Made by a program: the position numbers and the translations under genes | From: Leptolinea sp964446955 | GTDB lineage: Bacteria; Chloroflexota; Anaerolineae; Anaerolineales; Anaerolineaceae | Direction: 5' to 3' | Length of the DNA stretch: 64,000 nt | NCBI GenBank assembly: GCA_964446955.1 | Contig: CAYUQJ010000002.1 | Location: forward strand, 124,001 to 188,000 | The notes under the pieces: model-generated | Databases searched by the model: none | Seen by the model: the letters and a program-made list of their open reading frames with translations, nothing else | Told to the model about the DNA's origin: nothing | Shown here: piece after piece, positions 54,709 to 64,000 of the stretch | How positions within the stretch are numbered: position 1 is the first letter of the stretch | Layout: each line of letters opens with the position of its first letter

Positions 54709-55808
54709 CCATCACCCCGTTTTAATACAAAAGCGACAGCTTCTTCAAATACCTCTGCCATATGTTCCAGGTTGATCTCATCCCGGACGATCCGAAAAGA
54801 TTCCCTGCCTTTTTCAGACAACTCCGTGGGGTTGCTTAATGCCGTTTGTAAGGCGGTACGCAGACTATCCATATCCCCTGGTTTGACGAGCCAGCCATTC
54901 TCTGGCCAAACAAGGTCCATCTGGGTGCCGTCACCCTCCGCCGCAATGGCCGGCAGGGCAAAAGCCAGTGCCTGCTGCAAAGCCAATCCTCCGGTTCCCG
55001 GTAAGGCAAAGAGGTCCGCTTTTCGATAGAAATCGTCCAGTTCCTTTCCACGCCGGTCACCCGCGAAAACCGTTGACGGAAAAACCCTGTCCGCCAGTCT
55101 TTCCAGTGACGTCCGTTCCGGGCCGTCACCGACAATGACTAAATTCGGCTGAATGCTTTCCTCCAACTGTGAACAGGCTTTAATCAGCAGGTCAACCCGT
55201 TTTCTGTCCTGTAATCGCCCGACGAAAAGGACTGTCAACTTACGATCTACAAATGATAACTGCCGCACGGGAGCATCCGCAGCCGGACGGAAAGCCGCCG
55301 CGTTTGGCGCAATGAATATCTTTTCCGCCGGAATACCGGCAGACACATATCCATCTTTTCCCTGCCGGCTGTAGGTTATGATGGCATCAAATTCCCTCAA
55401 GAATGTTGTACGCAGGCTGGAACGCAGTCCTCCCGAAGCCGGGACACCCAAACCCCAGCCGATGACCGGTCGGTTGCGCTGATGCATCCATCGTACCGCC
55501 TGCGGCGTGGATAGATATCGTGGATTTCCCTCAACGATCAATATGTCCGGATCAAATCCTTCAAGCCACTCGATCACACCCCGTTGCTGGCACAGGTACA
55601 GTCCGCCCTTAAGAATATGAATATTTTGCACCGGATGTAGACGGGCCTTTTTTGGTATTCCAGACACGATCTGTTCTTCCGGCCGTGCTTCGCCGGCTGC
55701 GATCTCAAGTCCGGCGGGAAAATCCTCCGCCAGAAGGTCAAAAAATATGGCACGGTAATCGGTCAAAACCCTTTGCAATATCCCGGGTCTGACATCCTCG
55801 ATGGTCAT
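54705..55808 (-). CDS. Glycosyltransferase family 4, second of two
   Basis: A 367-residue GT-B enzyme with VLFVGRLQDRKRVDLLIKA and the late ADLFALPGTGGLALQQALAFALPAIA donor block. The usual Glu of the E-x7-E motif is replaced by Gln in GLALQQA, which may matter for catalysis. The start overlaps the sbcC stop by one base (TGATG). Confidence 0.88.
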   Translation of the reverse strand: MTIEDVRPGILQRVLTDYRAIFFDLLAEDFPAGLEIAAGEARPEEQIVSGIPKKARLHPVQNIHILKGGLYLCQQRGVIEWLEGFDPDILIVEGNPRYLSTPQAVRWMHQRNRPVIGWGLGVPASGGLRSSLRTTFLREFDAIITYSRQGKDGYVSAGIPAEKIFIAPNAAAFRPAADAPVRQLSFVDRKLTVLFVGRLQDRKRVDLLIKACSQLEESIQPNLVIVGDGPERTSLERLADRVFPSTVFAGDRRGKELDDFYRKADLFALPGTGGLALQQALAFALPAIAAEGDGTQMDLVWPENGWLVKPGDMDSLRTALQTALSNPTELSEKGRESFRIVRDEINLEHMAEVFEEAVAFVLKRGDG

Positions 55809-58363
55809 CAGATCACTGTCACTTTCGAACCGTGGGAATTCTTTTCCACTTCAATTCGGGCGGGGAAAGCTTCTTTCAACTCTTCCAGATGGGTAATAAC
55901 CAGAATCTTCTTGAAGTCTGGTTGCACCAGATTGATCGTCTCGATCAGCCGTTGACGGCCATCCACGTCCTGACTGCCAAAGCCTTCATCGATGACCAGT
56001 GTTTGCAAACGTGCCCCGGCGCGGTGAGCCAACACCCGCGAGAGGGCCAGGCGAATGGCAAAGTTCACCCTGAAAGCCTCACCACCCGAGAACAATTCGT
56101 AAACTCTCGTCCCCGCTCCATCACTGATTAGAATATCAAGGGTTTCGCGTTTATCTTCGCGATTCTTGTCTTTGTAATCCTTCTGCGTGGCAAATTGGAC
56201 TGACATTGTGCCTCCACTGAGGCGGTCCAGTATTTCATTGGCGTGGGTTTCTATCTCCGGCAAAGCTTCTTCAATCAACAAAGCCTGTACACCATCTTTG
56301 CCGAAGGCCCTATCCAGAATCTTATAGCGCGCGATCGTCGTTGTCAATTCAGTCCGCCGGGCATTCAGCTCAGCCTGCCGTTCACGGAGCTTATCCAACA
56401 CATCAACTTTCTGTCGTGCGCCGCCAAGACTCGCCGTCAATCTGGATTCACGGGCTTTCAACACGTCAAGTTCGGTTCGAAGCGCGTTTATATCAGGCAC
56501 TCCGGCAGATTGTTCTTCAAGTTCCCGCCTGGCAGTCTGGATTTCGGTATCCCGAAGAACCGCGTCTTTTTCAGTGTCCTGTATCTGGACTTCCAGTGAT
56601 TTCTTCTCTGCCCGAAGGGGCTCCAGTCTGGCTCTGGCTTCCCCGATCTTGTTCTTTTTTTCCATCACCGGGCGTAAACGGCTTTCCTGTGCCGAAATAC
56701 TTTCAAGTCGAGCCGGGTCAAAATCCAGCGCGGACATTTCCTCAGCCAGTTGTTTCACCAACGCGTCAGCCTCAGGCGCGTACCGGCCGGATTCGAGCAA
56801 TGGTTGAATCTCGTGCACCCGTTTGCGGGCTTTTTCAAGGTCCTGCCAACGCTGGGCGCGCATTTCACGCCGGGCATTCGCCTCGTTATAGGCACTGAGG
56901 CCCTTTTGATGCAGCTGCGCAGCCCGGTCACATTCCTTTAATCGGGTTTCCAGAGAAACCTTTTCCTCGGTTTTTTTGATGATCAACTGTTTATTGGTCT
57001 GGTACGTCTCTTTCAAAGCCAATCCCTGCTGTTCCAGATCAGCGATAAGTTTTTTTTGATGCTCATCTGTCAATGACTGACCACACAGGGGACAATCCGC
57101 GCCCGCGGCAGCCTGTAATGTTTCGATACGGGCTTTGAGTTTCGCCATCTCGGCATAAAGGTTATTGTTATCCGCCTCAAGTCTGGACTTTTCCTCATTC
57201 ACTCTTCGCAATTCGGTGTCCAGCGAAGGCCGGGTTTCCATAATAGCCAGAACATCATCCAGCTCTTTCTTCATACCGGGAATGGTTTTTTCAAGCGTAT
57301 CAAGCTCCTGCCGGATGGCCGGGGCATTGGCCAGGTCAGCTTTAAGCGTGGTCAATTCCTGCTCCAACCTGGCTTTTTCAGCAGCAAGTTTCCGCAATGG
57401 TTCCTGTTGACGCGTTTCAAGCTGCCGGTAGCGGGCAGCCAGTACATCAAGGTCTTCCTTTTCCTTTCGGGCGGTTTCCCAGGCTGAATAATCCTTTTCG
57501 ATTTGCGCCTCATCGCGCAATAACTCTTCCGCCGTCCGAATGTCATCAGTGCATTCCAGTAGACGGGTTGACAGTTTTTCCTTCCGGGATTGAATAGCCT
57601 GCAAATCAAGATCCATCCGGTTGAGGGCATCCCGCTGTGCTTTTAACGCGACCTCCAGTTTTTCGTAACCCTGCAGTGTCTTCTCCTGCGCGGCCCGTTG
57701 TTTCGACACAGCCTCTTTTTCGGTTTCGATCTGTTGAAGCTCCTGCTTGCGGGTTTCCTCTTCCGCCAGTTCGGCAATGATCTCACCCAGCCGCCCGTCG
57801 AGCATATCGATTTCTGCCTGGACCTGCTTGCGCCGCCGTCCGGCTTCCTCCTGATACGCAGCCCAGCGTTCCATTCCAAGAATGGATCCAAGGATGCGCT
57901 TGCGGTCAGCCGGTTTTTGCTGTGCAAATTGGTCGGCTTTTCCCTGCAGGAAGAAGGAGGCATTGATAAAAGTTTCATAATCCATGCGCAGGGTCTGACA
58001 GATGCGGGCTTCCGTGGCTCGGATCGATTCGCCGGTCTGCACATTCCATCCCCCGGATTCTGTCCGCACGGTGAACTCCAGGGTTCCCGTCTTGTTTTTG
58101 AACTTTTGGCGTTCCACCCGGTAGATTTCACCTTCATACTGGAAGATCAACACGACAAGGGCCGCATCCGACCGGGTATTGATTACAGAATCATCAGTGC
58201 GGCGGGCTTGACCAAACAAGACCCAGGTAATCGCGTCCAACAGTGACGATTTTCCGGCTCCATTCGAGCCGGAGATACAGGCCAGATCAAACCCGTCGAA
58301 TTTAATCTCAACCGGTTCCTGGTACGAAAGGAATCCTTTGATCTGTAATTCAATCGGTATCAT
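55808..58363 (-). CDS. sbcC: SbcC/Rad50-type SMC ATPase
   Basis: An 851-residue ATPase subunit of the SbcCD DNA-end processing nuclease. Walker A GSNGAGKSS (32-40), two long coiled-coil arms, a zinc hook CPLC (C424, C427), the signature region LFSGGEAFRVNFAIRLALS and Walker B TLVIDEGFGSQD. Length is Rad50-like, shorter than E. coli SbcC. It is separated from sbcD by a CBS-domain transporter-like gene, an unusual arrangement. Confidence 0.95.
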   Translation of the reverse strand: MIPIELQIKGFLSYQEPVEIKFDGFDLACISGSNGAGKSSLLDAITWVLFGQARRTDDSVINTRSDAALVVLIFQYEGEIYRVERQKFKNKTGTLEFTVRTESGGWNVQTGESIRATEARICQTLRMDYETFINASFFLQGKADQFAQQKPADRKRILGSILGMERWAAYQEEAGRRRKQVQAEIDMLDGRLGEIIAELAEEETRKQELQQIETEKEAVSKQRAAQEKTLQGYEKLEVALKAQRDALNRMDLDLQAIQSRKEKLSTRLLECTDDIRTAEELLRDEAQIEKDYSAWETARKEKEDLDVLAARYRQLETRQQEPLRKLAAEKARLEQELTTLKADLANAPAIRQELDTLEKTIPGMKKELDDVLAIMETRPSLDTELRRVNEEKSRLEADNNNLYAEMAKLKARIETLQAAAGADCPLCGQSLTDEHQKKLIADLEQQGLALKETYQTNKQLIIKKTEEKVSLETRLKECDRAAQLHQKGLSAYNEANARREMRAQRWQDLEKARKRVHEIQPLLESGRYAPEADALVKQLAEEMSALDFDPARLESISAQESRLRPVMEKKNKIGEARARLEPLRAEKKSLEVQIQDTEKDAVLRDTEIQTARRELEEQSAGVPDINALRTELDVLKARESRLTASLGGARQKVDVLDKLRERQAELNARRTELTTTIARYKILDRAFGKDGVQALLIEEALPEIETHANEILDRLSGGTMSVQFATQKDYKDKNREDKRETLDILISDGAGTRVYELFSGGEAFRVNFAIRLALSRVLAHRAGARLQTLVIDEGFGSQDVDGRQRLIETINLVQPDFKKILVITHLEELKEAFPARIEVEKNSHGSKVTVI

Positions 58364-58375
58364 CCGGATAGCCGC

Positions 58376-59692
58376 CTATTCATACTCTTCCGGGGTTTCC
58401 ACCCGTTCCACCAGTACCTTATCCACCCGGCGGCCGTCCATGTCGATCACTTCAAAGCGAAACCCTTCCAATTCAAAATGCTGACCGGTAGTTGGTATTT
58501 CACCAAGCTGGTTCATCATTAAACCGCCCAGGGTTTGGAAACCAGCATGGTCTTCTTCCGGCAATTTATCAAGATGAAGAATTTCCTTCAAAACATCAAT
58601 TTGAAGCTGTCCATCGAAAAGGAATGATCCATCTTCGCGCTCGATGATCTGCGGTTCAAACGACTCTCCCGGGATTGGGATATCGCCAATGATCGCTTCC
58701 AGCACATCAGAAAGGGTAACCATACCCTGAAGAGAGCCATATTCATCCACCACCAGCGCCGCGCGATTGCCCGGTGTTTTCAGCAATTCAAGCACTTTGA
58801 GTGCCGGCATACTTTCGGGAATATACAGCGGGGGAATGACAATGTCCGCCAGCCGCACATCCTCTCCATTCAATTTCCGCCCAACCAGTTCCTTGGCACG
58901 CACAATTCCGATGATTTCATCCAGGCTACCATCACCCACCGGAAATAACGAGTGATTGGATGACAGCACTTTCCCAATGTTAACATCCAGCGGTTCGCGG
59001 CTGTCCAGCCAGATTAATTCTATTCGCGGGGTCATAATTGCATCAGCCCGGCGGTCACTCAGGCGAAAGACGCTTTGTACCATATCCTGTTCAAGGTCTT
59101 CCACTACACCCGTTTCGCGAGCCTGGTTGAGGAGCATCAGGATCTCTTCATCTGAAACAGGGGATTCTTCTGATTCTTTTACACCAAGGATCTTTAATCC
59201 CAGCTCCGTGGATACCGCCAGCAGATTGACTATGGGAGAAACCACACGGGAGAGAAATTGCATGGGGCGGGCCATTGCCAGGGTGATTTTTTCCGACGAA
59301 TACAATGCCAGCCGTTTTGGAATAAGTTCGCCAATCACCAGTGAAAAGTAAGTAATGATCAGAACTACGATCACCAGGGATATGCCATAGCTGTACGGAG
59401 CCAGAAAGGGAACCTGGTCCAGCAGAGTGGAAAGACCACTGGCAAAGCTCGCGCCTCCCAGCGCTCCGGCAAATACGCCGACGAGAGAGATACCCACCTG
59501 AACAGTTGACAGGAATCTGTTCGGTGATTCAATTAATTGCATCGCCGTTTTTGCGTCCAGACTGCCATCTTCAGCCTGTTGTTCAATACGCGATTTGCGG
59601 ACTGAAACCAACGCTATCTCGGTCATGGCGAATAACCCGTTCATCAGAATCATTAAAAAGATTAAAAGTGCTTCAAACCAATTACCGTTCAT
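58376..59692 (-). CDS. CorC/TlyC-type protein (DUF21-CBS-CorC_HlyC)
   Basis: A 438-residue membrane protein: a DUF21 domain of about four helices (1-190), paired CBS domains (about 200-330, MTPRIELIWLD and VDEYGSLQGMVTLSDVLEAI), and a C-terminal CorC_HlyC domain. Family members act in magnesium or cobalt efflux. ATG at 59692 follows AGGTGA; a GTG at 59701 is possible. It overlaps the sbcD end by 11 bases and lies 12 bases before sbcC. Confidence 0.92.
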   Translation of the reverse strand: MNGNWFEALLIFLMILMNGLFAMTEIALVSVRKSRIEQQAEDGSLDAKTAMQLIESPNRFLSTVQVGISLVGVFAGALGGASFASGLSTLLDQVPFLAPYSYGISLVIVVLIITYFSLVIGELIPKRLALYSSEKITLAMARPMQFLSRVVSPIVNLLAVSTELGLKILGVKESEESPVSDEEILMLLNQARETGVVEDLEQDMVQSVFRLSDRRADAIMTPRIELIWLDSREPLDVNIGKVLSSNHSLFPVGDGSLDEIIGIVRAKELVGRKLNGEDVRLADIVIPPLYIPESMPALKVLELLKTPGNRAALVVDEYGSLQGMVTLSDVLEAIIGDIPIPGESFEPQIIEREDGSFLFDGQLQIDVLKEILHLDKLPEEDHAGFQTLGGLMMNQLGEIPTTGQHFELEGFRFEVIDMDGRRVDKVLVERVETPEEYE

Positions 59693-60935
59693 CCATTTCA
59701 CCTGTTCCGTCAGCTGCCGCGAAGATCTCCTTTGCCAGCTGGTTTAATACCCGGCGGTCTTCGGCTGCTGTATTGCGGGTCAACCAGTATGTATTCAATT
59801 GATCTTCCACATTCATTCCACTTAATCCGGCCATTTCACCCACACGTGATCGGGATTCCACGCGCACTTTGCGCACCAGGTGGAATTCCAGCGTGGATTC
59901 CGCCGCTCGTCGAATCGCCGGTTCATCGATCATGGGTTCCAATGAACGGGGATAATCCAGGGTGAGACGAAAGATCGAACCTTCCATCTCATCTTGTGAC
60001 GGCATGATCTGCCGCAGTGTGTTCTCAAGTTCCGCGCCTGTCTCGATTCGCGCAAATTTGTCCAGAAATTTCCGTCCGGGCAAAACACGACGTTCCACGA
60101 CAGTCGGTTTCCCGGTCTCAATTGTTGTGATTACGTATCCCTTTTCATCCCGGACTTCGCCAAAATCCACACGCTCAATGGAACCGGGATAGATGACCGG
60201 TGGTTGGTTACCGGCATTCAGATCCTGGTACTTATGAACATGACCCAGCGCGGTGTAAGCCAGGCGAGGATCCTTTACCAATGACCCCGGCAGGACAAGA
60301 TCATTCCCCAGACTGATAGTCCGCTCCGACCCCAGCTCTGCGCCCTGCACCATTCCATGCGCGGTCAGGATGACGGGAATATCCGGGTTGGCCTCATCCA
60401 GCCAAGTGTTGATCATACGGGTCACCCGCTTTTCGATCTCCTCATACACATTCAAACCGCTGATATCTTCACCAGATGCAGCCAGCGTCGCCATCATACC
60501 GGAACGCGATATCCACGGGAGGGCAATGACCTGCAATGACAGACCTTCAAGCTGTTCAGGCCGCAGGAAAGACGGCCTGGCGAGAACCTGGATGTGGGGA
60601 ACTTCCAGTGTGTCAAACTCCTGCAGGGCATTCGCGCGCCCTGAGGCGGGGGGAAGATCATGATTGCCTATCAACAGCAATGTGGGGATGCCCGCCTGAG
60701 AAAGGCGCATGATACGCCGTCCCCATTCACGCTGGTAAGTTGGAACCGGAGTACGGTCTTTGTATGCGTCTCCGGCAAACAGAACCAGATCAACTTTTTC
60801 ATTGATCGCGGAATCCACAATAGCGTCCAACGCTTTTAAAAAGTCTAGTACACGGATCGGTAATCCGCTTTCAGGATCCCGCCGGCGCTGACTGGCAATA
60901 TCTATGTGAGCGTCAGCAAAGTGCAGTATTCGCAT
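59682..60935 (-). CDS. sbcD: SbcD/Mre11-type exonuclease subunit
   Basis: A 417-residue metallophosphoesterase. Metal-binding motifs are visible in order: FADAHID near the start, FAGDAYKD, IGNHDLP, and later ILTAHGM and LGHVHKYQ. It forms the nuclease core of SbcCD with sbcC. First gene of the minus-strand run. Confidence 0.95.
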   Translation of the reverse strand: MRILHFADAHIDIASQRRRDPESGLPIRVLDFLKALDAIVDSAINEKVDLVLFAGDAYKDRTPVPTYQREWGRRIMRLSQAGIPTLLLIGNHDLPPASGRANALQEFDTLEVPHIQVLARPSFLRPEQLEGLSLQVIALPWISRSGMMATLAASGEDISGLNVYEEIEKRVTRMINTWLDEANPDIPVILTAHGMVQGAELGSERTISLGNDLVLPGSLVKDPRLAYTALGHVHKYQDLNAGNQPPVIYPGSIERVDFGEVRDEKGYVITTIETGKPTVVERRVLPGRKFLDKFARIETGAELENTLRQIMPSQDEMEGSIFRLTLDYPRSLEPMIDEPAIRRAAESTLEFHLVRKVRVESRSRVGEMAGLSGMNVEDQLNTYWLTRNTAAEDRRVLNQLAKEIFAAADGTGEMDER

Positions 60936-61113
60936 GGAATTTCCCGCTATTCATTGGATGGTCATCAATCAGGTTATCAAGTGGCCAAAAAATTAGGGAC
61001 GATAGTAATAATTCCTATCATAACAGACAGAACTGCCCTACCTGTCTATTTTACTGAAAAATGACGGATTTTGAGGCAAGAATTGTCATTCCCCATCACG
61101 TAACAAGTGGCGC

Positions 61114-62424
61114 CTAATTCGCTCCCATTTCCTGCAATTTCAACAGACTCGGCTCAAAATCTGGATGGATCTTTAAAGTCGTCCGCAGGTCATCGATCGC
61201 TGCTTCACGGTTGCCTATTGCCGCGTTTCCCATGGCACGCCAGTAGTTGGATTCCTCAAGGCCCAGGTGATTCGTCAATCCCAGTGTAAAATCCGCCAGA
61301 TTTACCACATCCTGGTACCGTCCGGCGTAATAATACGCCATGTACGGTCCTGTCTGATACCAGACCATACGGAATGGACGGGTATCCTCCGGCAGGGTTT
61401 CATAGATGGCAAAGGCTTCATCATAGGACTGTGCCGCGCCAGCGTAGTCCTGTAATTTGACCATACTGGTTCCACGGTTATACCAGGCAAAATACTGGTA
61501 TATATCCGTCATCTCTGCGATTTCGCGATTGGCACGCTCATACGCGGCCCGATTGGCAGCAGTCTCATCCCACATGGGGCCCATGATTGCCCGCAACTCC
61601 GGTTCTCTTTCCGCTGAATGAACTACCATGTACAGGAAATTGAAAGACCGCCATTCCTTTTCAAACTCCGTGTATTTGACCCGTCTGTTGGCGCTCTTGT
61701 ACGCATCCTGGGTAATGAATTCACCCGTAGAATCATCGTAACCGGTCACGAGCACATAGTGCCCCATCCAACTGACATTGTTTGCCAGATCCAATTGATA
61801 CACACCCATCTCGGTCAAAACCGGAAATCCCCCGGCAACGAGCGATTTTATGAGTTCAATTGTCCCGCCAATCCGTGTAACGGATAACAGACCGGCATTA
61901 TTGATCGCGTACTCTTCCATTTCGTATGGCATCACGTTGTAATCGTCTTCATACGGCTTGATTGCTTTTCCCACATCTGTGCGGGTTCCCTTCCACCCCC
62001 AGTACGAAAGAGCCATTCCCAGCGTGGAGGGAGCGCAATAGTTCCGCACACCGTGTTGATCCATATACCGCACACCGGTCAGAGCCACTCTATCTGGAAG
62101 TGGTGTTACCGTAACTGTAGGTGTGAAAACAGCTGTGGCTTCAACCACGGCCGTTGGTTCCACAGTCAGCGTAGGTGTCTGTGTCGGTTGTATGGTGATC
62201 TCCGGAGTGGGTGCCGGTGTGTTTTCCTTCTGTGGAACAAATACTTCCCGTTCAGGGGGACGGATTACTGACATGATCTGCATCCGCCAGGTATTCAACC
62301 GCCAATCGACCCGCTCTTTTACAGGAGGCAACAAATAAACGATCACACCGACGGCAAGTACCGCCAGAATGATCTGCGGCAGGTTTGAACGGCGTCTTCG
62401 TCTTCTTGGTGGAATGGTTGACAT
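61114..62424 (-). CDS. Membrane-anchored C39-like (papain-fold) peptidase domain protein with TPR tail
   Basis: A 436-residue protein. A basic N-terminus and one transmembrane helix (about 15-32), a Thr/Pro-rich linker (65-110), then a C39_2-type papain-like domain with Cys in GVRNYCAPSTLGMAL and His in MGHYVLVTGYDD; a C-terminal TPR-like part follows (about 300-430). The catalytic pair is present, so it may cleave peptides outside the cell. Substrate unknown. The 180-base gap to sbcD holds nothing I recognise. Confidence 0.82.
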   Translation of the reverse strand: MSTIPPRRRRRRSNLPQIILAVLAVGVIVYLLPPVKERVDWRLNTWRMQIMSVIRPPEREVFVPQKENTPAPTPEITIQPTQTPTLTVEPTAVVEATAVFTPTVTVTPLPDRVALTGVRYMDQHGVRNYCAPSTLGMALSYWGWKGTRTDVGKAIKPYEDDYNVMPYEMEEYAINNAGLLSVTRIGGTIELIKSLVAGGFPVLTEMGVYQLDLANNVSWMGHYVLVTGYDDSTGEFITQDAYKSANRRVKYTEFEKEWRSFNFLYMVVHSAEREPELRAIMGPMWDETAANRAAYERANREIAEMTDIYQYFAWYNRGTSMVKLQDYAGAAQSYDEAFAIYETLPEDTRPFRMVWYQTGPYMAYYYAGRYQDVVNLADFTLGLTNHLGLEESNYWRAMGNAAIGNREAAIDDLRTTLKIHPDFEPSLLKLQEMGAN

Positions 62425-62469
62425 ACCGGCATTATATCATCCGCTTCATCCATGTATTCCCGCCTCGGC

Positions 62470-62475
62470 TATAAT
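62470..62475 (+). promoter_or_regulatory. -10 box of the right-edge membrane protein gene
   Basis: TATAAT seven bases before the ATG at 62483, so transcription would start at about the start codon. No ribosome site is present. Confidence 0.55.
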
Positions 62476-62482
62476 AACCCGA

Positions 62483-64000
62483 ATGAAAAAGTGGCTGATA
62501 CGGAATCAATTTTCCCTCCTCATACTGATCATTTCCCTGGCTTTAACATACCCTGTTGCCTGCCGTGTTTACGGATTCTTTGAACGACCCCTTTCCGGAA
62601 AGTTGCTGGTGTTCCTGAGCCTCTGGGCCGCAATTCTGGGAGCTCTATGGCTGCTTGATCTGCGTTTCAAGCTGGTCACCTCTACGCAAAAACCCGGGGC
62701 GAAACCATTTCTGGCAGCGCTTCTTGTGACTGGTGCCTTGTTCGCCATATTTCACTGGCAGCCGCCGGCGTTTCCTTCCACTTTCCAGATCAGTATCAAT
62801 TCAGATTCCCGGGCGCTGCTAACCGGCGTCACATCAGGCGGACAATCATTCGCCCTTGATCACTTTACATCTGACAACGGCTGGACCCTGACCGATGCCG
62901 GTTGGCAAACATCCGAAGATGGTGGAAGCGGCTTGATATTCTCCGGTTCTGCCAGCGCTCCCGTTGAATTGACATTTGCCACAGGCCCAGAATTCGAATC
63001 CGTCACCGTTACCTGGCAGGGACGTTCAACGGAGGTTCGGCTTCAAACACCGCAAACCGGCTTTGTTAAAACGCAGCCACTTATGGGGTCTTTTGGTTCC
63101 ATCTCCGCCATCTGGTTGGTTTGGACAGGGATGCTCCTGATCTGTGAATTCCTGGTCCTGGCGGGACTATTATCCGCCCTCTTTTCCCGTTGTCCTTTTG
63201 CAACTGCCGCGTTTCTGCTTCCATTTCTCTTTTTACTACCTTACATTACGCCAATTGCCGGACATAACGTCACACTGGGAAATGATTTTGGACCTTTCTA
63301 CTACGTTTACAAGGTATACCTGTTGGACTATCTCTCCAAAGGGACCTTCCCCTTGTGGTCGCCTTCAGAAGCAGCTGGCTTCCCGTTCTTCTCCAACCCG
63401 CTGGCACAGGCAATGTACCCGGTCAATACCCTGCTCGCGTTGATCTACAACATCAACGATGGGTATTCCCGTCTGGATCATCAGGTTTACACCGTCGCGG
63501 CTATTGGCTGGTTTTCCCTTGGTTTATATACCTGGCTGCGGTCATTGCGGATTGATAAGAGGCATGCCCTTATTGCCGCGTTGGTCATGGCTTTAAGCTA
63601 CAAAATGACTGAATTGCTGCGCTTTCCAAACGCAGCCCACGAAGCCGCCTGGTACCCCTGGATTTTGCTGGCGCTGACCCGCCTTTTGACCACACGTGCA
63701 TGGAAGGCGATCTGGATTTGTTCTGCCGGCCTGGGAATTTCGCTCATCTGCCTTTTTACCGCCGGGTATCCATATTACATCTATTATCTGCCATTTCTGG
63801 CAGGTCCTTACCTGTTATTTATGCTTGTTCCACGCGTTCGGAAAGTGGTTTTTCTTGTTGATAAACCGGATTGGAAAAAATTTCTGGCCGGGTTTACCGT
63901 GGCATGTACAGCCGCTCTGTTGATCTGCGGGCCATACCTGTATCACATGGCTCAAACCATCGCTCTAACCGCCGGACGCGCGGGGGACGATTTCACCCAC
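62483..64000 (+). CDS. Large YfhO/PMT-like membrane protein (3' end beyond window)
   Basis: I read 506 codons without a stop. A first helix near 8-30 and two more precede a beta-rich extracytoplasmic domain (about 105-205). A run of helices follows, with the loop GNDFGPFYYVYKVY and LLDYLSKGTFPLWSPSEAAGFPFFSNP, the pattern of YfhO or family 39-type glycosyltransferase membrane proteins. Only the first part is present. Its likely leaderless start is supported by the TATAAT just upstream. Confidence 0.75.
   Translation, partial: MKKWLIRNQFSLLILIISLALTYPVACRVYGFFERPLSGKLLVFLSLWAAILGALWLLDLRFKLVTSTQKPGAKPFLAALLVTGALFAIFHWQPPAFPSTFQISINSDSRALLTGVTSGGQSFALDHFTSDNGWTLTDAGWQTSEDGGSGLIFSGSASAPVELTFATGPEFESVTVTWQGRSTEVRLQTPQTGFVKTQPLMGSFGSISAIWLVWTGMLLICEFLVLAGLLSALFSRCPFATAAFLLPFLFLLPYITPIAGHNVTLGNDFGPFYYVYKVYLLDYLSKGTFPLWSPSEAAGFPFFSNPLAQAMYPVNTLLALIYNINDGYSRLDHQVYTVAAIGWFSLGLYTWLRSLRIDKRHALIAALVMALSYKMTELLRFPNAAHEAAWYPWILLALTRLLTTRAWKAIWICSAGLGISLICLFTAGYPYYIYYLPFLAGPYLLFMLVPRVRKVVFLVDKPDWKKFLAGFTVACTAALLICGPYLYHMAQTIALTAGRAGDDFTH

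Noticed and set aside
1..64000. tRNA, rRNA, CRISPR arrays, insertion sequences or prophage
   Set aside because: None was recognised on either strand by eye; a tRNA or covariance scan would be needed to exclude small RNA genes.

Overview
The window looks like a chromosomal segment of a Chloroflexota bacterium, most likely class Anaerolineae. This is inferred from the gene mix: an archaeal-type (probably non-discriminating) aspartyl-tRNA synthetase, a TrpB2-type tryptophan synthase beta chain, DUF5671, DUF6584 and RDD membrane proteins, a DppBC/OppDF-type peptide transporter, and zinc-ribbon proteins. No rRNA, tRNA, CRISPR array, insertion sequence or phage gene was recognised. Gene density is high on both strands.

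Layout. 1-1.76 kb: a GH13 alpha-amylase (cut by the left edge, minus strand) behind a full T-box leader with its own consensus promoter. 1.76-6.1 kb: a two-gene signalling operon, a PleD-type REC-GGDEF diguanylate cyclase followed by a Cache-HAMP-PAS hybrid histidine kinase with two receivers and an HPt domain. 6.4-12.7 kb: zinc-ribbon proteins, a GyrI-like protein, YjbQ, a methyltransferase-like protein, a membrane M28 peptidase and an MntA/HepT toxin-antitoxin pair. 12.7-14.6 kb: trpB2 under a Trp (UGG) T-box. 14.6-21.8 kb: pirin, three membrane-protein genes (DUF6584, unknown, RDD), an orphan DNA methyltransferase, a STAS-like protein, two tandem SRPBCC genes and a DUF368 lipid-carrier transporter. 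21.9-27 kb: a ChlI/ChlD-type chelatase locus (minus) divergent from a B12-binding mutase subunit, MeaB and aspS. 27-31.5 kb: a broken GNAT gene, a divergent PRPP synthetase, mutM, an anchored Pro-rich protein, a YbjN-like protein, NifU and a cNMP-binding protein. 31.7-38 kb: a five-gene oligopeptide ABC transporter operon. 38.1-42 kb: maf, a PBP2-type transpeptidase and rsgA in one minus-strand operon, divergent from xpt. 42.7-51.1 kb: an NTF2-like lipidless membrane protein, a DUF5671 protein, gyrA, and a convergent polX-birA-small membrane protein operon, then a GlsB-like protein. 51.2-60.9 kb: a minus-strand run sbcD, CorC/TlyC, sbcC, two family-4 glycosyltransferases and a GT39-like membrane protein. 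61-64 kb: a C39-like papain-fold protein and the start of a large YfhO/PMT-like membrane protein that runs off the right edge.

Most interesting points. (1) The chelatase AAA+ and VWA frames are joined by a dnaX-type A AAA AAG heptamer that abuts the stop codon of the upstream frame and is followed by a hairpin. One gene can therefore give both the small (ChlI) and medium (ChlD) subunits by -1 frameshifting. The neighbouring B12-dependent mutase genes suggest a cobalt chelatase. (2) A T-box with consensus promoter, specifier loop, antiterminator and terminator sits directly upstream of an alpha-amylase, an unusual target for a tRNA-sensing riboswitch. (3) A PRPP synthetase paralog has altered key loops. 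(4) Several genes have a -10 box so close to the start codon that leaderless or near-leaderless transcripts are likely.
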